Below are positions 17,885-26,907 of a stretch of DNA of 64,000 nucleotides, one piece after another. The notes beneath the pieces were generated by a model, which worked only from the letters and a program-made list of their open reading frames with translations, did not search any database and was not told the DNA's origin. The DNA comes from JARRQJ01 sp963761035 (GTDB lineage: Bacteria; Pseudomonadota; Gammaproteobacteria; DRLM01), in assembly GCA_963761035.1 (NCBI GenBank), contig CAVXFH010000002.1, positions 2,852,001-2,916,000 on the forward strand. The letters are read 5' to 3'. Position numbers and translations under genes: made by a program. Within the stretch, counting starts at the first letter, position 1. Each line of letters begins with the position of its first letter.

Positions 17885-18795
17885 TTATATTCTCGCATCG
17901 CCTCTGGCCAAGCTTACACCCATGTACCGGGATAAATATACGCGTTCAGGCTTCGTCATGCAGGTCGCCTGAAAGGCTATTTCATGACCTCGGCCTGCCC
18001 GCGGGGCTGATAAACCTGATAAGGATGTATTGTCAACAGAACGCAGACGTTTTGCAGTCAGGCAAGTCCAACAGTTCGTAGGAATTCCTTGATTGAAGAC
18101 GATAGCGCCGCTGTCACTGCCTGCGTGAGGTGAACGGTGTTCGCGATGACGCTGCGCGCGACGGTGTGGGCCGCTATCGCGGCGATTGCCAAGCCGTTGG
18201 ATCAAACGGACGGAATGAGCTCAACATCGATCGGAGACGCGACGGGTATACCGTGAAACCCGGTTAAAAGCTCCTTACAGCCGTTGTCTTATTTCCCCCG
18301 ATAGAGCTGGAATCTTTCTCGTCATAGACTTCATGCGATACGCTTGCCGGGCCGCACCCCAAAAGTCATGGAATTACCGCGGTAGAAAACACTGCAAAAT
18401 GCGAACAATGTTGCATTGGGGCCGCACTTTGCAGGAGATTCGCTCTCAATAGTGTGGTTTTCCCGCACGAGCCGACCGCGCCATACCGGCTGGACTTCAC
18501 CGCAGGGGCATTGCGCCGCCAGCTACAATCTTGTAGACGGGTGGGAAGGGCGGACAAAACGGCGCGTAGTGGTTTGGCAGGGCGGATCGGTCCAGGTGGC
18601 GGTCACGCAGGGCGCGCCCGGCGAACGCTCGCGAATCAAGATCACCGTCAATGGATTTTGCGACCATGAGTGCGGTGGTTGATATGACTGCCGACTTGGA
18701 CGAAGTACGTGGCAAGAAAAATGGTACGTTGGTAGAATACGGCTGATAACTTTGAAGTGATCCGTCAATATAGATAGAGTTGAAGGAGGAACGTC
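17885..18795. other. Long intergenic region, no gene supported
   Basis: More than 900 nt with only weak frames. A 27-codon frame at 18667-18747 (MSAVVDMTADLDEVRGKK...) has ordinary amino-acid content but no recognised relatives or ribosome binding site. The base composition is like coding DNA, so degraded genes are plausible. The end carries the strong ribosome binding site of the FMN reductase. Confidence 0.35.
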
Positions 18796-19356
18796 ATGAG
18801 CGCCATACGCAACGTGGCTGTTATTGTCGGCAGTCTGCGCAGGGATTCCTTCAATCGCAAGATCGCCAATGCACTCGCGAAACTGGCGCCTGAATCCTTG
18901 CGGCTGGAAATCGTCGACATCGGTCCGCTGCCCCTCTACAACCAGGATCTCGATGAGAATCCACCCGCGGTCTGGACAGCCTTTCGGCAGCGCATCCGCG
19001 CCGCGGACGCAGTGCTTTTCGTGACGCCTGAGTACAACCGCTCGGTGCCCGCCGCACTGAAAAACGCGCTCGATATCGGCTCCAGACCCTATGGCCATAG
19101 TGTATGGAACGGCAAGCCCGGGGCGGTGGTCAGCGCCTCGCCCAGCGCCATCGGCGCGTTCGGGGCGAACCACCACCTGCGCCAGTCGCTGGTGTTTCTC
19201 AACGTGCCGGTGCTGCAACAACCCGAGGCCTATATCGGCGGCGCCGACAGATTGTTCGACGCCCAAGGCGGTCTGAACAACGAAGACACGCGCGAGTTCC
19301 TGAAGCGGTTTATACAAGCATTCGCGGCGTGGATCGAGGCGATTGCACCGCGTTAG
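18796..19356 (+). CDS. NADPH-dependent FMN reductase (ChrR/azoreductase-like)
   Basis: A 186-aa flavodoxin-like protein that reduces quinones, azo dyes, chromate or other electrophiles using NAD(P)H and FMN. The FMN phosphate loop is GSLRRDSFNRKIA (about 12-24). TPEYNRSVPAALKNALD (about 77-93) is the signature of the family, and AVVSASPSAIGAFGA follows. The length fits the ChrR/YieF group. GAAGGAGG precedes the ATG by 7 nt. It is monocistronic; its neighbours are non-coding. Confidence 0.9.
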   Translation: MSAIRNVAVIVGSLRRDSFNRKIANALAKLAPESLRLEIVDIGPLPLYNQDLDENPPAVWTAFRQRIRAADAVLFVTPEYNRSVPAALKNALDIGSRPYGHSVWNGKPGAVVSASPSAIGAFGANHHLRQSLVFLNVPVLQQPEAYIGGADRLFDAQGGLNNEDTREFLKRFIQAFAAWIEAIAPR

Positions 19357-20188
19357 GAACGCGCGGTATGAGGGGCGTCTTGAAATCTCGATAACCGACA
19401 CCGTTGCACGGGTACGGCCGGGATGCTGGTCCCGGGCGCGACTGGACGCAGGGACTTGCCCTTGACATTTTCATTGTGACTGATTTGGCGGGGCGGCCTG
19501 TCAAGAATAAGGGGCGTTCAGGTTCAGCCTGCTCTTACCAGGGCTTACCAGGGCTGGCATCCTGGAAAGGGGCGGTCCCGGCGGAGTCCAGTTGGCCGGG
19601 CATGCCGAAGGAAGAAAGCTGATTAAGAATAAGCAGGATCCCTCTCGCTGAGGTGAACCCGCGTCTGATCGCACAAGCTGCCGCGGAGAAGGCGCTCTCG
19701 GAAATCCAGTTGCACGCGCTATAAGACGGCTTCCACCACCGTGTAAAAAGGTCATAGGGGAAGGTTAGCATGAGGAACCTCATGCGATGCTCAAGAATCT
19801 TAAGAAGAAATATTCCGTTTGAGGGAGCAGCATACTTCGCCTATTCCCGAACGACACACAACCTCTAAAAGCTAAAATTTAGCTATAGTATGAGTCAAGT
19901 CAACCGCCGACCTCAGACAGCGACGGGCGCGGGGAAGGGGTGCCGCCGAGTGAAGAGTCGGTTTATAGTGCTTATACGTGTAGCTAGTCTGGGTGGGCGA
20001 GCCGGGTGCAGCCGTCCGGGCATTCCTGAAGGGACACATCGCGGGAGACTGACGCCCAACCCGAGTCCGTTGGTCGGTGCCTGCGTTGCCTGTGCCGAGC
20101 GGCCCTGGCCGCCCGGCTGCCGATTTTCCGCCTGCCGCGAGATGACCATAGAATCCGACGCATTAAAACCGCTGTTCCCGCTCCCGGC
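19357..20188. other. Intergenic region, no gene supported
   Basis: No credible coding frame on either strand over about 830 nt. A short reading near 19640-19724 (IPLAEVNPRLIAQAAAEKALSE) looks protein-like but is bounded by a stop just upstream, so it may be the remnant of a lost gene. No repeats or terminators stand out. Confidence 0.35.
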
Positions 20189-21451
20189 ATGGACTTGAAC
20201 GCCAGCATCGACGCGGTTGCGCCGGCGCGCGCTCAGGCACCCGCCGCGCACGGGCCGACCCGCTACAGTCTGCTGGGCGCAATCAGCTTTGTGCACGCCC
20301 TCAACGACATTATGCAGTCGGTGATCATCGCCATCTACCCGCTGCTCAAGCGCGAATTCGATCTTGGGTTTTTCCAGATCGGTGTGATCACGCTGACCTT
20401 CCAGCTGACGGCCTCGCTGTTGCAGCCGGTGGTCGGCATGGTGACCGACCGGCGACCGTTGCCGTATTCACTACCGATTGGGATGTGTTTCACCCTGGGC
20501 GGATTGCTGCTGCTAGCGGTGGCGTCGTCCTATCCGGTCCTGCTACTGGCGGTGGCCTTGATCGGGTGCGGGTCGTCGGTGTTTCATCCGGAGTCGTCGC
20601 GTGTCGCCCGCATGGCGTCCGGCGGGCGCTATGGTCTGGCACAGTCGGTCTTCCAGATCGGCGGTAACGTCGGGCAGGCACTGGGGCCGGTGCTGGCGGC
20701 GGCCATCGTGCTGAAGCTGGGACGCGCGCATGTCGGCTGGTTCGGATTGGCCGCGCTGCTGGCCATCGTGATCCTACTGCAGGTCAGCCGCTGGTACAGC
20801 CGGCATGTCGCGGAACGGGGCCGCGAGCACCGGCTCGACGAGCTTCGGCCGTTCCCGGCGCCGGTGATCCGCCGCACGGTCGGCGTGCTGCTGGTGCTTA
20901 TGTTCTCGAAGTTCTTCTACCTCGCCGGCATCAGTAGCTATTACGAGTTCTACCTGATCCACCGGTTCGGTTTGTCGGTGCACGCCTCCGCGAACCTGTT
21001 GGGGGTGTTCCTGTTCGCGGTGGCCGCGGGTACGCTGATCGGCGGCCCGCTGGGGGACCGTATCGGCCGCCGGCGGGTGATCTGGTTCTCGATCCTCGGT
21101 TGCGCGCCGTTCACGCTGCTGCTGCCACACGTAGGGTTGGACGCGACCGTAGGCCTCAGCGTTATCATCGGGCTGGTCTTGGCCTCGGCATTTCCGGCAA
21201 TCATCGTGTACGCGCAGGACATGTTGACCAACCGGATCGGCATGGTATCCGGCCTCTTCTACGGTTTCAGTTTCGGCATCGGCGGTATAGGCGCCGCGGT
21301 GCTGGGCGCGATCGCCGATCATTTCGGCATCGTGTTCGTGTATCAGGTATGCGCGTTCCTGCCGTTGCTCGGCCTGCTGGCAGTGTTTCTGCCGGATGTG
21401 CGCCCGCCCGGGTACAGAACCGCGCCGACGCAGGCGGCACCGACTTCCTGA
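20189..21451 (+). CDS. MFS transporter, fosmidomycin-resistance (Fsr) type
   Basis: A 420-aa inner-membrane proton-driven exporter with about 12 hydrophobic segments. The first part, ISFVHALNDIMQSVIIAIYPLLKREF, and GCGSSVFHPESSRVARMASGGRYGLAQSVFQIGGN are signatures of the Fsr subgroup, whose E. coli member gives resistance to fosmidomycin. GDRIGRRR is the usual MFS loop motif in the second half. Substrate here is unknown. The gene looks more GC-rich than its neighbours and sits between a gap and two broken genes, which suggests separate acquisition. The start at 20189 (MDLNASID) lacks a clear ribosome binding site. Confidence 0.88.
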   Translation: MDLNASIDAVAPARAQAPAAHGPTRYSLLGAISFVHALNDIMQSVIIAIYPLLKREFDLGFFQIGVITLTFQLTASLLQPVVGMVTDRRPLPYSLPIGMCFTLGGLLLLAVASSYPVLLLAVALIGCGSSVFHPESSRVARMASGGRYGLAQSVFQIGGNVGQALGPVLAAAIVLKLGRAHVGWFGLAALLAIVILLQVSRWYSRHVAERGREHRLDELRPFPAPVIRRTVGVLLVLMFSKFFYLAGISSYYEFYLIHRFGLSVHASANLLGVFLFAVAAGTLIGGPLGDRIGRRRVIWFSILGCAPFTLLLPHVGLDATVGLSVIIGLVLASAFPAIIVYAQDMLTNRIGMVSGLFYGFSFGIGGIGAAVLGAIADHFGIVFVYQVCAFLPLLGLLAVFLPDVRPPGYRTAPTQAAPTS

Positions 21452-21535
21452 TCTGATTCCCGTGACGACCGGTATTTTCCCGCCCGCGCCCGTATAATGA
21501 AGCTTCATACAATACTCAAACAACAATAGCCGCGT

Positions 21536-21873
21536 ATGTGGCCGCTCGAACTCAACCGTACTCCACGCCGGATCCTGATAGGCGTCCTGCTCGGCGTGGT
21601 GGGACCCTCGGTGCACTTCTCTTCCTGCTGTTGTTCACCTCACGGATACGCATGTTCTGAGCGCCATCGGCCGCTATCAGACAATGTCAGTCAAAGCGGC
21701 CCACACGATGGTTACGCCGCCGTTACCCCGCAGCCGCTGATGGATGTCGGTTTTCACGACGCTCGGCGGCCGGGCCTCGCGGCAATTTTCAAGAGTCCGT
21801 TCGGTTCAGCGATATTCGCGGTCGAGATTCTGTATTCGCGCATGGCCTTTGAGGGCGGCGCACTCATCTATAC
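21536..21873 (+). pseudogene. Remnant of a ClC-type chloride channel
   Basis: The beginning reads LNRTPRRILIGVLLGVVG. After a one-base shift near 21606, TLGALLFLLLFTSRIRMF continues, like the first helix of ClC proteins. After a scrambled middle, GLAAIFKSPFGSAIFAVEILYS and FEGGALIYT match the conserved ClC region around the filter helix. The middle and the C-terminal half are gone. The frame meets the truncated folE on the other strand at about 21870. A TATAAT (21493-21498) and a TGAAGCTTCA palindrome (21498-21507) lie upstream. Confidence 0.65.
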
Positions 21874-22234
21874 GATGATCTTGCCGTCAGGCACATAGCC
21901 GACATGCACCCGGCCGAAAAAGGGCGAGCATGTGGTGCTCGCACTGGGAATAGAACTCCACGTCCTTGACCACGACCATCTCGTTGCAGTCGTCGGGGAA
22001 GATGGCGCCTTCCACCACGTCCGCCACCGTCTGCCGGTAACCGCTGGTGAGGAAGCTCAGGGCGTTGGCGATGCGTACCGGGGTGCGCTGCAAACCCGGG
22101 CGCTCGGGGTCTTCGCCCAAGCGCACCAACACCTGACGGACCAAGCCCTCCAGTTCTTCCGGCTGTTCCAGCCCCGGCAGATCGGGGTTGGACGCGACGC
22201 GGCGGATACCGCCGATCTGGGGTTTATTGCTCAT
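21868..22234 (-). pseudogene. folE: GTP cyclohydrolase I, truncated and frameshifted
   Basis: The protein begins MSNKPQIGG and contains LGEDPERPGLQRTPVRIANAL, GAIFPDDCNEMVVVKDVEFYSQCEHHML, the unmistakable core of FolE with its zinc ligands Cys and His. Just after CEHHML a run of five A (plus strand 21917-21921) shifts the frame; restoring it gives FGRVHVGYVPDGKIIV and then a stop, about 70 residues short of the usual end, including the second zinc Cys. The shift alone could be a sequencing error, but the truncation remains. The 3' end abuts the ClC remnant. Confidence 0.85.
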
Positions 22235-22292
22235 GGGCACTCACTTTCTGCCGGCACCGCCTATCAGGGCAAGCCGCTTTCCTCACCGCCGC

Positions 22293-22931
22293 TTACTTGT
22301 TCGGCTGCGGAGTCAGGCGCAGATACGGCCGAGCCGCGGTATAGCCCTTCGGAAACTTCTGTTTGATCACCGCTTCATCCTGGATCGAGGTCGGGATGAT
22401 CACGTCATCGCCGCTGCGCCAGTTGCCCGGGGTGGCGACGCTGTACTTGTCGACCAGTTGCAAGGCATCGATGGCGCGCAGGATTTCGTCGAAATTGCGG
22501 CCAACATTCAGCGGATAGGTGAGAATCAGGCGCACTTTTTTCTTCGGATCAATGATGAACACCGAGCGCACCGTCACCGTATCCGATTGTCCCGGATGAA
22601 TCATATCGTACAGTTCGGACACCTTGCGATTTTGATCGGCGATGATAGGGAAGCCGACCACGGTTTTCTGCGTATCCTCGATATCCTTGATCCAGCCCAG
22701 ATGGCTTTCGGCGGAATCGACCGACAGCGCAAGCGCTTTGACATTGCGCTTGTCGAACTCGGATTTCAGCTTGGCGGTCAATCCCAGTTCAGTGGTGCAT
22801 ATCGGCGTGAAGTCGGCCGGATGCGAAAACAACACAACCCACGAATCCCCCGCCCATTTATGGAAGTTGATCTTTCCGGTTGAGGAATCCTGTTCAAAAT
22901 CCGGCGCGGTATCACCCAAACGTATTGACAT
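22293..22931 (-). CDS. 1-Cys peroxiredoxin (Prx6/AhpC-TSA family)
   Basis: A 212-aa cytoplasmic thiol peroxidase that reduces H2O2 and organic peroxides. The peroxidatic site is SHPADFTPICTTE (Cys about 45) in the PxxxTxxC pattern. This is the only Cys in the protein, so there is no resolving Cys and an external thiol must regenerate it. SVFIIDPKKKVRLILTYP and GNWRSGDDVIIP are typical of the Prx6 subgroup, and the length fits. GGAGAACACC precedes the ATG. It lies 58 nt downstream of the folE remnant start, same strand. Confidence 0.95.
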   Translation of the reverse strand: MSIRLGDTAPDFEQDSSTGKINFHKWAGDSWVVLFSHPADFTPICTTELGLTAKLKSEFDKRNVKALALSVDSAESHLGWIKDIEDTQKTVVGFPIIADQNRKVSELYDMIHPGQSDTVTVRSVFIIDPKKKVRLILTYPLNVGRNFDEILRAIDALQLVDKYSVATPGNWRSGDDVIIPTSIQDEAVIKQKFPKGYTAARPYLRLTPQPNK

Positions 22932-23507
22932 GGTGTTCTCCTTAAATGCAATTCCGGTAGCAAATCCGACTTTAGACGCACGACTAAGTTCAATTGTGCA
23001 ATAAAATTTGATTATTTATTGAAGCAGCTCGATCCAACCCGTAATTCCTTCTGCTGCAAAGCATGGCCTCGCCACCTTTTATACTCTATGCCTGTGATCA
23101 ATTCAACGCGCATTTGCCGGGTTTTAACGAAGGCGCCGTTCGCCGCACTGAAGAAATAACATGCGTCATGGTGCGGACATTCTGAAGTACGGGGCAAGTT
23201 AATCACGTAATACCCAAGGTCGTGAATTGATTACGGTGTTCGAGAGGTATCGGCAAGTTGACGGAGGCATACGGCCGGGGCCCTATCGACCCCATGAAAA
23301 CATCCAAGCGCCCCAACATTGGTCATCACTATCATGCTGAAATCAGCATCCCATTGTGCTGGGATAGGATGGCAATTGAACCAATGAACGGATTTATCCG
23401 ATCGATCGCGGATTGAAAGCGTACTCGCCAAAAATCAATGACAATAATCCGCTATTTGCCAGCCTTCCGGCGCGCGAAGCAGAGTATCGAGAAATTCATA
23501 CCGGCGC
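22932..23507. other. Intergenic region, no gene supported
   Basis: Short frames only. It should hold the promoter of the peroxiredoxin at its left end. No OxyR-like site or repeat is evident by eye. Confidence 0.35.
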
Positions 23508-24026
23508 TTAACCCTTATTCTTGCCGATTCGAATCACTATGCTGCTGACCATGATGTTATTCGGCACCACAATCTCGCTTCCGTCCAGGTCTCTTAAGAG
23601 CGTATAGCCGAGAGACAATTGCTCGACCGTAGCGGTGGCCAGCCCTTTTGGCGTGGCTATTTGCACTTTGTCGCCAATCGAAATTGTACGGTATAGCACC
23701 AGTGAAACCCCGGCAATTAGATTGCTTAAGGTGCTCTGCGCCGCGAGGCCGACGATCACGGAAACCACGCCGGCCCCGGCAAGGGCGGCGGTTGCCATCG
23801 CCCTGAGTTCGGGAATGAGGCGGGCATACAAAATGAATGCGAAAACGAATATAAGAGCCTGTATAAATGCCGATGCAAAGCGGACCCCGGTTGAGTCCGT
23901 AAGGTATGCGTCTATCCGCCTTTCAATCCGGCGAATGAAGCGGACCAATATAAGCGCCATAACGAGAAATACGAGTCCATACAGTACGGCGCCGACAACG
24001 GTATTCGCAGTAACGAGACTATTCAT
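23508..24026 (-). CDS. Small MscS-like channel domain protein
   Basis: A 172-aa inner-membrane protein. There are two hydrophobic helices (about 10-30 and 50-75), then the pore-lining helix and start of the beta domain of MscS: AALAGAGVVSVIVGLAAQSTLSNLIAGV and GDKVQI, ending VVPNNIMVSSIVIRIGK. It lacks the C-terminal alpha/beta domain of MscS, so it is a minimal variant. The frame stays open 70 codons upstream, but that part is Cys- and Arg-rich and unlike the family; ATG 24026 with AGAGGCG is preferred. A role in osmotic relief is inferred. Confidence 0.8.
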   Translation of the reverse strand: MNSLVTANTVVGAVLYGLVFLVMALILVRFIRRIERRIDAYLTDSTGVRFASAFIQALIFVFAFILYARLIPELRAMATAALAGAGVVSVIVGLAAQSTLSNLIAGVSLVLYRTISIGDKVQIATPKGLATATVEQLSLGYTLLRDLDGSEIVVPNNIMVSSIVIRIGKNKG

Positions 24027-24534
24027 GGGCGCCTCTGGGCAATCTGAATGGTTTAAGCGGCCCCGCAACACCGATACTAGCGCCTGTTTCAGGGACGGTG
24101 TCCCGATAATACTCTGAAATTCCGCGGAGGATGATCGCCGGTTCTTGCGAACGGGGTTGACACAGAGTAACGGACATGTGGAAAGGCAGAAAAATGCCGG
24201 TGTTCGTAACCATGCGTGCGCGAGGGGCGAAAACACGCCATACCGTAAAAACCTTAACGAGCAACGACTGGGATTTGAGTATCGGCCAGAAGCCGGGAGA
24301 AACGAAACCTCGCGCTTGCCGAGGGATTATCTTCTTTCCTCGAATGATCTCTTCGCTCCATGACCCATCTTCTTGCCCCTTTACATCCGCCTTCCCATAT
24401 CCATAGCGAGGTGTATCAGTTTGTAAAAGTTTGCAACAACGGCCAAATTTGGCTTGCGGGCTCTATATAATCCGTCCCAAGTCACTTAAGGTGAGTGGCT
24501 ATATTAATTTAAGGATATCTCGAAAGGTGAAAGT
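24027..24534. other. Intergenic region with a probable promoter at its right end
   Basis: No credible gene. TATAAT at 24466-24471 is a perfect -10 box about 64 nt before the next start, but no good -35 box is found at the proper distance (only CCAAAT). Confidence 0.45.
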
Positions 24535-24813
24535 ATGAAGAAATTAGTACCCGTGGTTGCATTGAGTTTAGCGGTAGTATTTGGCGGTTCTACTCTAGCT
24601 ATGGCGGCCGACGAGGCTGCGCCTATGACAGCTCCGGCCGGCGATAGCGCCGCGGCACCTGCCGCCGCGCCCGCTGCCGCCAAACCTGCCCACAAGAAGA
24701 AGCACCACAAGAAGAAAAAGAAGGTCATGAAGAAGGCGGAAGAAGCTGCACCCGCTGCCGCTCCGGCCACTGAACCCGCGCCCGCCCCCGCTGAAGGCGG
24801 CGCTGCCAAGTAA
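24535..24813 (+). CDS. Exported Ala/Pro/Lys-rich low-complexity protein
   Basis: A 92-aa protein with a clear signal peptide (MKKLVPVVALSLAVVFGGSTLAMA, 1-24). The mature part has an Ala/Pro-rich segment, a dense basic cluster (HKKKHHKKKKKVMKK, about 53-68) and a second Ala/Pro/Glu-rich segment. Similar short exported Lys-rich proteins are widespread in Gamma- and Betaproteobacteria and have no assigned function. Binding to envelope polyanions is a guess from charge alone. It has its own promoter-like TATAAT, a GAAAGGTG site and a strong terminator, suggesting high expression as a single gene. Confidence 0.75.
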   Translation: MKKLVPVVALSLAVVFGGSTLAMAADEAAPMTAPAGDSAAAPAAAPAAAKPAHKKKHHKKKKKVMKKAEEAAPAAAPATEPAPAPAEGGAAK

Positions 24814-24846
24814 CCCAGGTTTTATTCCTCCAAAGGAATCTTGGTT

Positions 24847-24886
24847 ACGCCCTACAAGGCCATTGGGTCTTGTAGGGCGTTTTTAT
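24847..24886 (+). terminator. Strong rho-independent terminator
   Basis: A 12-bp perfect stem, ACGCCCTACAAG (24847-24858) with CTTGTAGGGCGT (24869-24880), has a 10-nt loop and is followed by TTTTATTT. It closes the Lys-rich protein gene. Confidence 0.93.
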
Positions 24887-24985
24887 TTCCGCCCGGACAC
24901 ATACCAAACAATCCCAACTCGCGGAGGGCAGGTCCAAGCGAAAAGTCATATACTCTTCACCATCAACCCATATGAAGATTATGGA

Positions 24986-25909
24986 ATGATGAACGATTAC
25001 GCCGTTCTGGCGGGAGGGGTGCTGTGCGCGGGAATCGGCGGCGAGCTTTTCGTCCGTGGGGTAGTAGGCATCGCACACTGGGCGCGCATCTCCGCCGGGA
25101 TCATCGGTGCTACGGTTGCGGCCTTCGCGACCTCGAGCCCGGAACTGTCCGTGGCTATCAGTTCCGCGTTGGCGAAGAAGCCGGAAATTTCTTTGGGCGA
25201 CGCCTTGGGAAGCAACGTGATTAACGTTGCCCTCATTCTCGCCATACCCGCGGTGATTTCCGGGATCAAGAGCGCCCCGGACAGCGTGCGCCGCGAGTAT
25301 CCCGTGGCGTTGTTGGCGCCACTATTTACCGCTATCCTGGTCTTGGACGGCGTCTTGTCCAGAGTCGACGGCGTCATATTGCTATGCGTTTTTTTTATCT
25401 GGCTCATTAGTGTGACGTTGGAGGTTCGCAAACAGCGCAGCGCCGCCGAAAAGGTGCTGGGCGAACGGCGCGGTTGGTTGGCCTTTATCCTGTGCGCGGC
25501 CGGGTTGGTGTTTCTCATCGCGGCCGGACACTACATTGTCATCGGGGCAAAGGGTATCGCCCTGGACTTCGGCATTCCCGCCTTTGTCGTCGGCGCCACC
25601 ATCGTCGCCGTTGGCACCTCGGTGCCTGAGCTGGCCACGGTCATCGTCGCCAAAATACGCAAGCATGACGAAGTGGGGCTGGGTACCATACTGGGAAGCA
25701 ATATCTTTAACGGTCTCTTTATCATCGCCGTCGCCGCCATCATCTATCCCATCAAGATTGCCTTGAACGAGGCTATGCTCGTGCTGCTGTTCGGTCTTAT
25801 AACGATGATGCTGATTCTGCCCATGCGGAACGGCGTGATCGGACGGGGCCGCGGTTGGCTGCTTCTCGGTATTTACACCGTCTATGTGGTCGCGGTTTTT
25901 GAGGGATAG
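24986..25909 (+). CDS. Calcium/sodium (CaCA) antiporter, YrbG-like
   Basis: A 307-aa inner-membrane cation exchanger with about 10 hydrophobic helices. It has the two inverted alpha repeats of the family: GATVAAFATSSPEL with GDALGSNVINV in the first half, and GATIVAVGTSVPEL with GTILGSNIFNG in the second. The conserved acidic and polar residues that bind cation are present. The frame is open further upstream, but that part runs through the preceding terminator, so the start is set at 24986 or the adjacent ATG 24989. It is followed 33 nt later by rimK. Confidence 0.9.
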   Translation: MMNDYAVLAGGVLCAGIGGELFVRGVVGIAHWARISAGIIGATVAAFATSSPELSVAISSALAKKPEISLGDALGSNVINVALILAIPAVISGIKSAPDSVRREYPVALLAPLFTAILVLDGVLSRVDGVILLCVFFIWLISVTLEVRKQRSAAEKVLGERRGWLAFILCAAGLVFLIAAGHYIVIGAKGIALDFGIPAFVVGATIVAVGTSVPELATVIVAKIRKHDEVGLGTILGSNIFNGLFIIAVAAIIYPIKIALNEAMLVLLFGLITMMLILPMRNGVIGRGRGWLLLGIYTVYVVAVFEG

Positions 25910-25942
25910 CTCGATAACACCTCGTAATAGGAATAAGCCTCA

Positions 25943-26857
25943 ATGAAGATCGCCGTCCTGTCTCAGAAGAAAAACCTCTACTCAACGCTTCGTCTGCTGG
26001 AGGCGGCCAAGCAACGCGGCCACGAGGTACGGGTGATCGATCCTTTGCGCTGCTATATGAACATCACTTCCCACCGGCCGATGATCCACTATAAGGGCAA
26101 GCCTCTCGACGACCTTGATGCGGTGATCCCGCGCATCGGCGCTTCCATCCTGTTTTACGGCGCGGCATTGGTTCGTCAATTCGAAACCATGGGTATATTC
26201 ACCCTCAACCGCTCTCAGGCCATACACTGCGCCCGCGACAAGTTGCATTCCATGCAGCTACTGTCGTGTAAAGGTATCGGCCTGCCCACTACCGGATTTG
26301 CCCACGCCCCGGACGACATCAAGGGCGTTATAAAAATGGTCGGCGGTGCGCCCCTGGTGATTAAATTATTGGAAGGGACACAGGGCATCGGGGTGGTGCT
26401 GGCCGAGACCAATAAGGCGGCGGAGAGCGTAATCGATGCGTTCTGGGGTTTGCAGGCCAATATCCTGATTCAGGAATATATTAAGGAAGCCGGCGGCTCG
26501 GACATCCGTTGCTTGGTGATCGGCGGCAAGGTGGTGGCGGCCATGCGGCGCCAGGCGCGGGATGGCGATTTTCGTGCCAATCTCCATCGCGGCGGTTCGG
26601 CGACGCCGGTGAAACTCACCGCGGAGGAGCGCGCCATGGCGGTACGGGCGGCCAAGGCCATCGGCCTCAATGTGGCGGGGGTGGATATCCTGCGCTCCCA
26701 CCGCGGAGCCTTGGTGGTCGAGGTAAATTCTACGCCGGGCCTCGAAGGAATCGAGTCCAGCAGCGGCAAGGATATCGCCGCCGCCATGATTCAATTCATC
26801 GAAGACCATGTCAAAATGCGCCGGCCGCGAACCCCCGTCGCCGCGGCAAGCCTATGA
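25943..26857 (+). CDS. rimK: Ribosomal protein S6 modification protein (glutamate ligase)
   Basis: A 304-aa ATP-grasp ligase that adds Glu residues to the C-terminus of ribosomal protein S6. Features are the preATP-grasp N-terminus (MKIAVLSQKKNLYSTLRLLEAA), PRIGASI, the ATP-binding KLLEGTQGIGVVLAE, SDIRCLVIGGKVVAAMRRQA and the metal-binding VEVNSTPGLEGIE near the end. The length fits the family. Start codon ATG after AATAAGCCTCA; it may be cotranscribed with the antiporter. Confidence 0.93.
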   Translation: MKIAVLSQKKNLYSTLRLLEAAKQRGHEVRVIDPLRCYMNITSHRPMIHYKGKPLDDLDAVIPRIGASILFYGAALVRQFETMGIFTLNRSQAIHCARDKLHSMQLLSCKGIGLPTTGFAHAPDDIKGVIKMVGGAPLVIKLLEGTQGIGVVLAETNKAAESVIDAFWGLQANILIQEYIKEAGGSDIRCLVIGGKVVAAMRRQARDGDFRANLHRGGSATPVKLTAEERAMAVRAAKAIGLNVAGVDILRSHRGALVVEVNSTPGLEGIESSSGKDIAAAMIQFIEDHVKMRRPRTPVAAASL

Positions 26858-26907
26858 CGCGGTGAGACCGCGCGCCTTGTCTTTTGTCTCGCTTAGCGTG
26901 TGCGGTC

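Noticed and set aside
18523..19401. Minus-strand open frame of 292 codons opposite the FMN reductase
   Set aside because: It overlaps a clearly conserved gene with a strong ribosome binding site; the sequence is Arg/His-rich without domains.
20774..21616. Minus-strand open frame of 280 codons opposite the MFS pump
   Set aside because: GC-rich DNA leaves the reverse frame open; composition (Gln/Arg/His-rich) is artificial.
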